A DNA stretch of 64,000 bases from Aaosphaeria pasadenensis (taxonomy: Eukaryota; Ascomycota; Dothideomycetes; Pleosporales). This document shows, piece by piece, positions 60,884 to 64,000 of this stretch. A program made the translations under genes and the position numbers. The notes under the pieces were generated by a model, which had not been told where the DNA came from, ran no database searches, and worked only from the letters and a program-made list of their open reading frames with translations. The DNA lies in assembly GCA_022813625.1 (NCBI GenBank), contig JAKLMB010000003.1:1240001-1304000 (forward strand), read 5' to 3'. Numbering within the stretch: the stretch's first letter is position 1; each line of letters begins with the position of its first letter.

Positions 60884-63650
60884 TCATGATGCTGAGACCA
60901 TGTCTTCGTTCAGCTCCCATTCGGGGTCCCAATGCACGTATTGTGCCATCGCAACAAAAAGCAACCATTCCGTTTTCACAATACGTGGTACCATATCGTG
61001 TTTCTTCGCCAGATCCCTAAACTTCTCCCACAGTGGGAATTCGCTCTTCTTCGCTTCAGAGATGAGGTAAATAACATCGCCTTCGTCCTCCTCTTGGTTT
61101 TGGCTAACATCTCCAGGCACAGGTTGGATGGTGCGTTTGGAGGCATTGATCTGGTTGGCTCTTCCCTTCCACATGTTGCTCTTGCCGCCATTGGCAGCAA
61201 TGATATCGCGATAGGTCTGGGCTCCACCAGTAACGGCGTCCGTGACGTATATAGTCCAGTCTCGCAAGAGGCGCTTCTTGTTCTGCTTTGCACGCTCGAT
61301 AGCCTCATCAAGTCGAAATCCATGCTCATTCTCGAATTCCTCATCGCGGAGAAGGTGCTTTTCCACTGGTGGCAGCTTGTTTTTAGTGAGAGCAAAATCC
61401 AAGTAAGAAGTGCGAACAATAGTAGGCCCACAAGCCAGCGCTGCAACGAACTTCTTTGTGCGAACGATTTTAGGCGCGCACATAACATCTACATTGCTGT
61501 AATCGTCGGTGATGAAAATCCCCAATTCTCGAAGTTTCGCCTGAAGATGGTCAGTTCTGGCACAACAAACTGATACACTAAACATACCTTATCCTTGGCT
61601 TCTTTATTTGCATCGCCTTGCCAGCGCTCGTCCTTGGATATGAGAACTCGATGGATGATGGGTGTCTTCTTGGGTTTCTTCTTCTTCTGCATCTCGTTTC
61701 CTGCGATCTCATCTGTTGAGTCTTCGTCTTCTTCGGCATCGACTTCTTCTATAGACCGTTTGCTAGCATTTGAGTCCCTTCCCTTGGGTTTCGCTTGCCT
61801 GTCGTCATCGGAAGTATCCTTCTCTCTTCTTCCGCCATGGATCACACCTCCTTTGCGCTTCATCTCTTTCTCAAATCTTGCAATGTCAGGTGCAGCATCG
61901 TGGAGTTTTGACAGTGCTCGATCTTTGGCTCCACGGCTTCCTGTAGTTCCAGGTGTCTGGTTTTCTTTTTCTTCAAAGTGCCGTGGTGCCACTGGAGTAG
62001 ATACGTTGCCCCTTGTCGTGGCTTTTTTTGCTTTCTCTCCAACCGGCGAAGCCGACTTGTTTACGTCACTGGATGGCTTCATATTGGGAGCACTTGAACC
62101 AGGTACTCCATCCTGTTGAATGATCTGTTTCACAGCCTTGCTAGGTTTTCGAAACTTAGGGAAGAATGCATCCTCAACGGCCTTGCGATTGATTTCGGTT
62201 TGTCCGAGAACTTCTCCCAGGTTTGTACGTGGTGGGAAGAAACTGTACTTCTGGTCGGTGAGAGTTTGTTCTTTGCACTTTGCATAGCTCTCCTCGAGCC
62301 AAAGATGGTTGATGATGTTTACACCCCATTCCTTCGCTGCTTCGTACTTTTCGCTGTGCTGATGTGCTGCAATCAAATGGGTGTTGTCTTGCTTGAAGGT
62401 CTTGGTGAAATCTGCGCCTGTGGCTTTCACCAAATTCTCCAAGTAGACGCGCGCTTCGCCAGTGTAGCTAGATATGCTAATCCTGTATTCGCCGAAGCCA
62501 GGAATTCCTTCACGAGGTCGCGGATAGTGCATCAACCGGCGCATAGGATTTGTCCAGGTATTGTGCGTAATCAAGTAGTACAACCAGCTCAGGTTGCCTA
62601 CATCTTTGTTGGCCTGCGATGCATTCACGTAATCGTTACCCTCGCGGTAGTTGCACACATATATATCGGCTTCCTCAACCTTTTTTGTGACCTCCCCTCC
62701 CCCCGCTGTGATCAGATCTGTAACTACCTGCTCCAACCTGTCGTTCAGGCCCAGATCTGAGCCAAACATGACCCTCTTTCCATTGAAGGCTCGTATAGCT
62801 CGCGGAGGCTCGAGATGCTCTAGTGAAGTATTGTGTTGCATTAGTTCGTCCACCGGTTCGGGGTTGGAGGCTTGCCGGATTGATTGACTGGCTCGAACAG
62901 CGGGAATCGCACCGGCTTCAGCTTGGGTCTTGAGTATTTCTGGATCTGGCAATGTGTATGGGCGCTCTGATATTTTTCGACCGACTTTCAGGCAGTCGTC
63001 AAACCTACATGAATATGTTAGCATCAATGCTTGACATATTATGTGAGACTATTCCTACCAGTGTGGGAGTATTATATGGCAATGTAGTCTTTTAGACACA
63101 GCCAATACTGCTCGAGGGTCCTCCATCTCCAATACGATCAAGTGCGTTACAGATTTCGACATGATGGGCGAAAACTGACCACCCATTGCCAAAACGCCGC
63201 CAGCAATCGCTTCTTGGTCGCTCTCAGGCAGGTTTCCACAGCACACAACCAACTCGCTCATGAACAGAGCAGGATCTGGACTGTACACTCGCGGATTTTT
63301 GAGTTTGTTGACCTTCGCAGAAGCCTCCACCCAAGTTGGTTTGACCACAGGTTTCTCCAAGTACGTGAGGGCGCGATGATAATCTGGAAAATCGGACGTT
63401 GTGGAAATAATATGAGTGACATCTGCCAAATCGTCTATGCGACCAGTAGAGGTATTGAAAGGAGCTACTGTGCCTCCCATTGCCTTGATATCATCTGCCA
63501 ACTAGACACTGTTAGAGAAGCATTCTACATGGAAAGGACGCGTCGAAGTACCTGTTGCTGGCGCTCCTCGGGAATGTCTGTAGGTATGATTACAATCCTC
63601 AATCCGTGGAAGATTGGCGGGTCGCCATCCAACATAGCGGTGTCTCCCAT
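60884..63650 (-). CDS. RTT107: multi-BRCT DNA repair scaffold, Rtt107/Brc1 homologue
   Basis: Nuclear scaffold that binds phosphorylated H2A and Slx4 at stalled forks. Four exons: 63552-63650, 63059-63501, 61588-63004 and 60884-61540 (50, 54 and 47-nt introns) give 871 residues. BRCT repeats visible: the N-terminal one with DVTHIISTTSDFPDY and KPTWVEAS; a second with SKSVTHLIVLEMEDPRA; a third with KRVMFGSDLGLNDRLEQV; a fourth with YLENLVKATGADFTKTF followed by NTHLIAAH. The linker (residues about 470-660) is charged with KKKKPKKTP and is probably disordered. The C-terminal BRCT pair includes KFVAALACGPTIVRTSYLDF and VKTEWLLFVAMAQ. Architecture of an N-terminal BRCT array plus C-terminal pair is that of Rtt107/Brc1. 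Confidence 0.85.
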
Positions 63651-64000
63651 GGTGCGATTGTGTCGAGTTGTGTTGCGTCCTGTAGAAAGGTGGGATGCTA
63701 ACATGGGATATGCTTTACACTTGCCGCACGTAAGTCGCGTCGTTGTGCACAAACCACTCTGACGCGCCACACGTGACGCGCCACCTCGGCACCTGCCCGC
63801 TTCAGGGTTCAACTGCCCATGAGGCAAGTGGATGAGGTTGTTTCCTAAATCAATTAACTTCAAGGACGACCAATATTGTTTTCACTGTGAATAAGTTCTG
63901 TGGTGATGGAGAAGTGGGTCGATTAATAGGACAAATCGCAGCTGACTCAAGGCGTAAAGGACATATATAGATGTGTAACTGTAGCTATGTCTAACGCAAC
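63651..64000. other. upstream of the BRCT gene to the window end
   Basis: 350 bp; promoter of the BRCT gene. No second gene visible before the window ends. Confidence 0.5.

Noticed and set aside
1..64000. CRISPR array, bacterial operon, prophage or complete transposon
   Set aside because: No regularly spaced direct repeats, transposase, integrase, reverse transcriptase or terminal repeats were found; the genome is fungal.

Overview
This window is nuclear DNA from a filamentous ascomycete (Pezizomycotina). The evidence is many short (48-70 nt) GT-AG introns with CTAAC/CTRAC-type branch sites, interrupted Pol III tRNA-Leu genes, and a fungal gene set: Med16/Sin4, Hst3-type sirtuin, Rtt107/Brc1, verprolin, a TDT transporter, an Fps1-type aquaglyceroporin and GPI-anchored and small secreted proteins. 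I could not place the class. Genes lie on both strands, each with its own promoter and no operons. I see no complete transposon and no bacterial or viral gene block.

Layout. 1-1484: 3'-truncated phenol-hydroxylase-type FAD monooxygenase. 3076: tRNA-Leu(AAG) with an ordinary intron, followed by an AT-rich block. 3804-9498: mitochondrial/metabolic block with a membrane-tethered hotdog thioesterase, Tim44, mitoribosomal uS11m (divergent from Tim44) and a DeSI/PPPDE peptidase. 10544-13500: F-box protein, a 70-residue Cys-rich protein and repeat-bearing non-coding DNA. 14240-23379: Ola1 GTPase/ATPase, Mediator subunit Med16 and an Hst3-like sirtuin. 23966-32202: PLC-X domain protein, an unrecognised predicted mitochondrial membrane protein, verprolin/WIP, Tma17-like proteasome chaperone and a mitochondrial rhomboid with a very long N-terminal extension. 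32794: a second tRNA-Leu gene. 33494-42482: bHLH factor, Erb1 and Prp5 (the last two divergent). 43323-49829: three minus-strand membrane or surface genes, namely a GPI-anchored sorbosone-dehydrogenase-like protein, a TDT anion transporter and an aquaglyceroporin. 51439-63650: Vps26 (retromer), gluconokinase, branched-chain E2, Vps25 (ESCRT-II), a secreted two-module Cys-rich protein and an Rtt107/Brc1 multi-BRCT protein.

Most genes are housekeeping genes with no shared pathway. Loose themes are mitochondria (thioesterase, Tim44, uS11m, rhomboid, BCKDH E2), chromatin and DNA repair (Hst3, Med16, Rtt107), RNA processing (Erb1, Prp5) and endosomal sorting (Vps26, Vps25).

The most unusual object is the tRNA-Leu gene at 32794-32959. 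Its anticodon stem is split by a 59-nt insert that begins GTAAGC, carries TCTAAC and ends TAG, which is the architecture of the mRNA introns here. It lies beside a second, conventional intron in the anticodon loop. Removing both restores a cloverleaf with anticodon UAG. This looks like a spliceosomal intron inside a Pol III tRNA gene.
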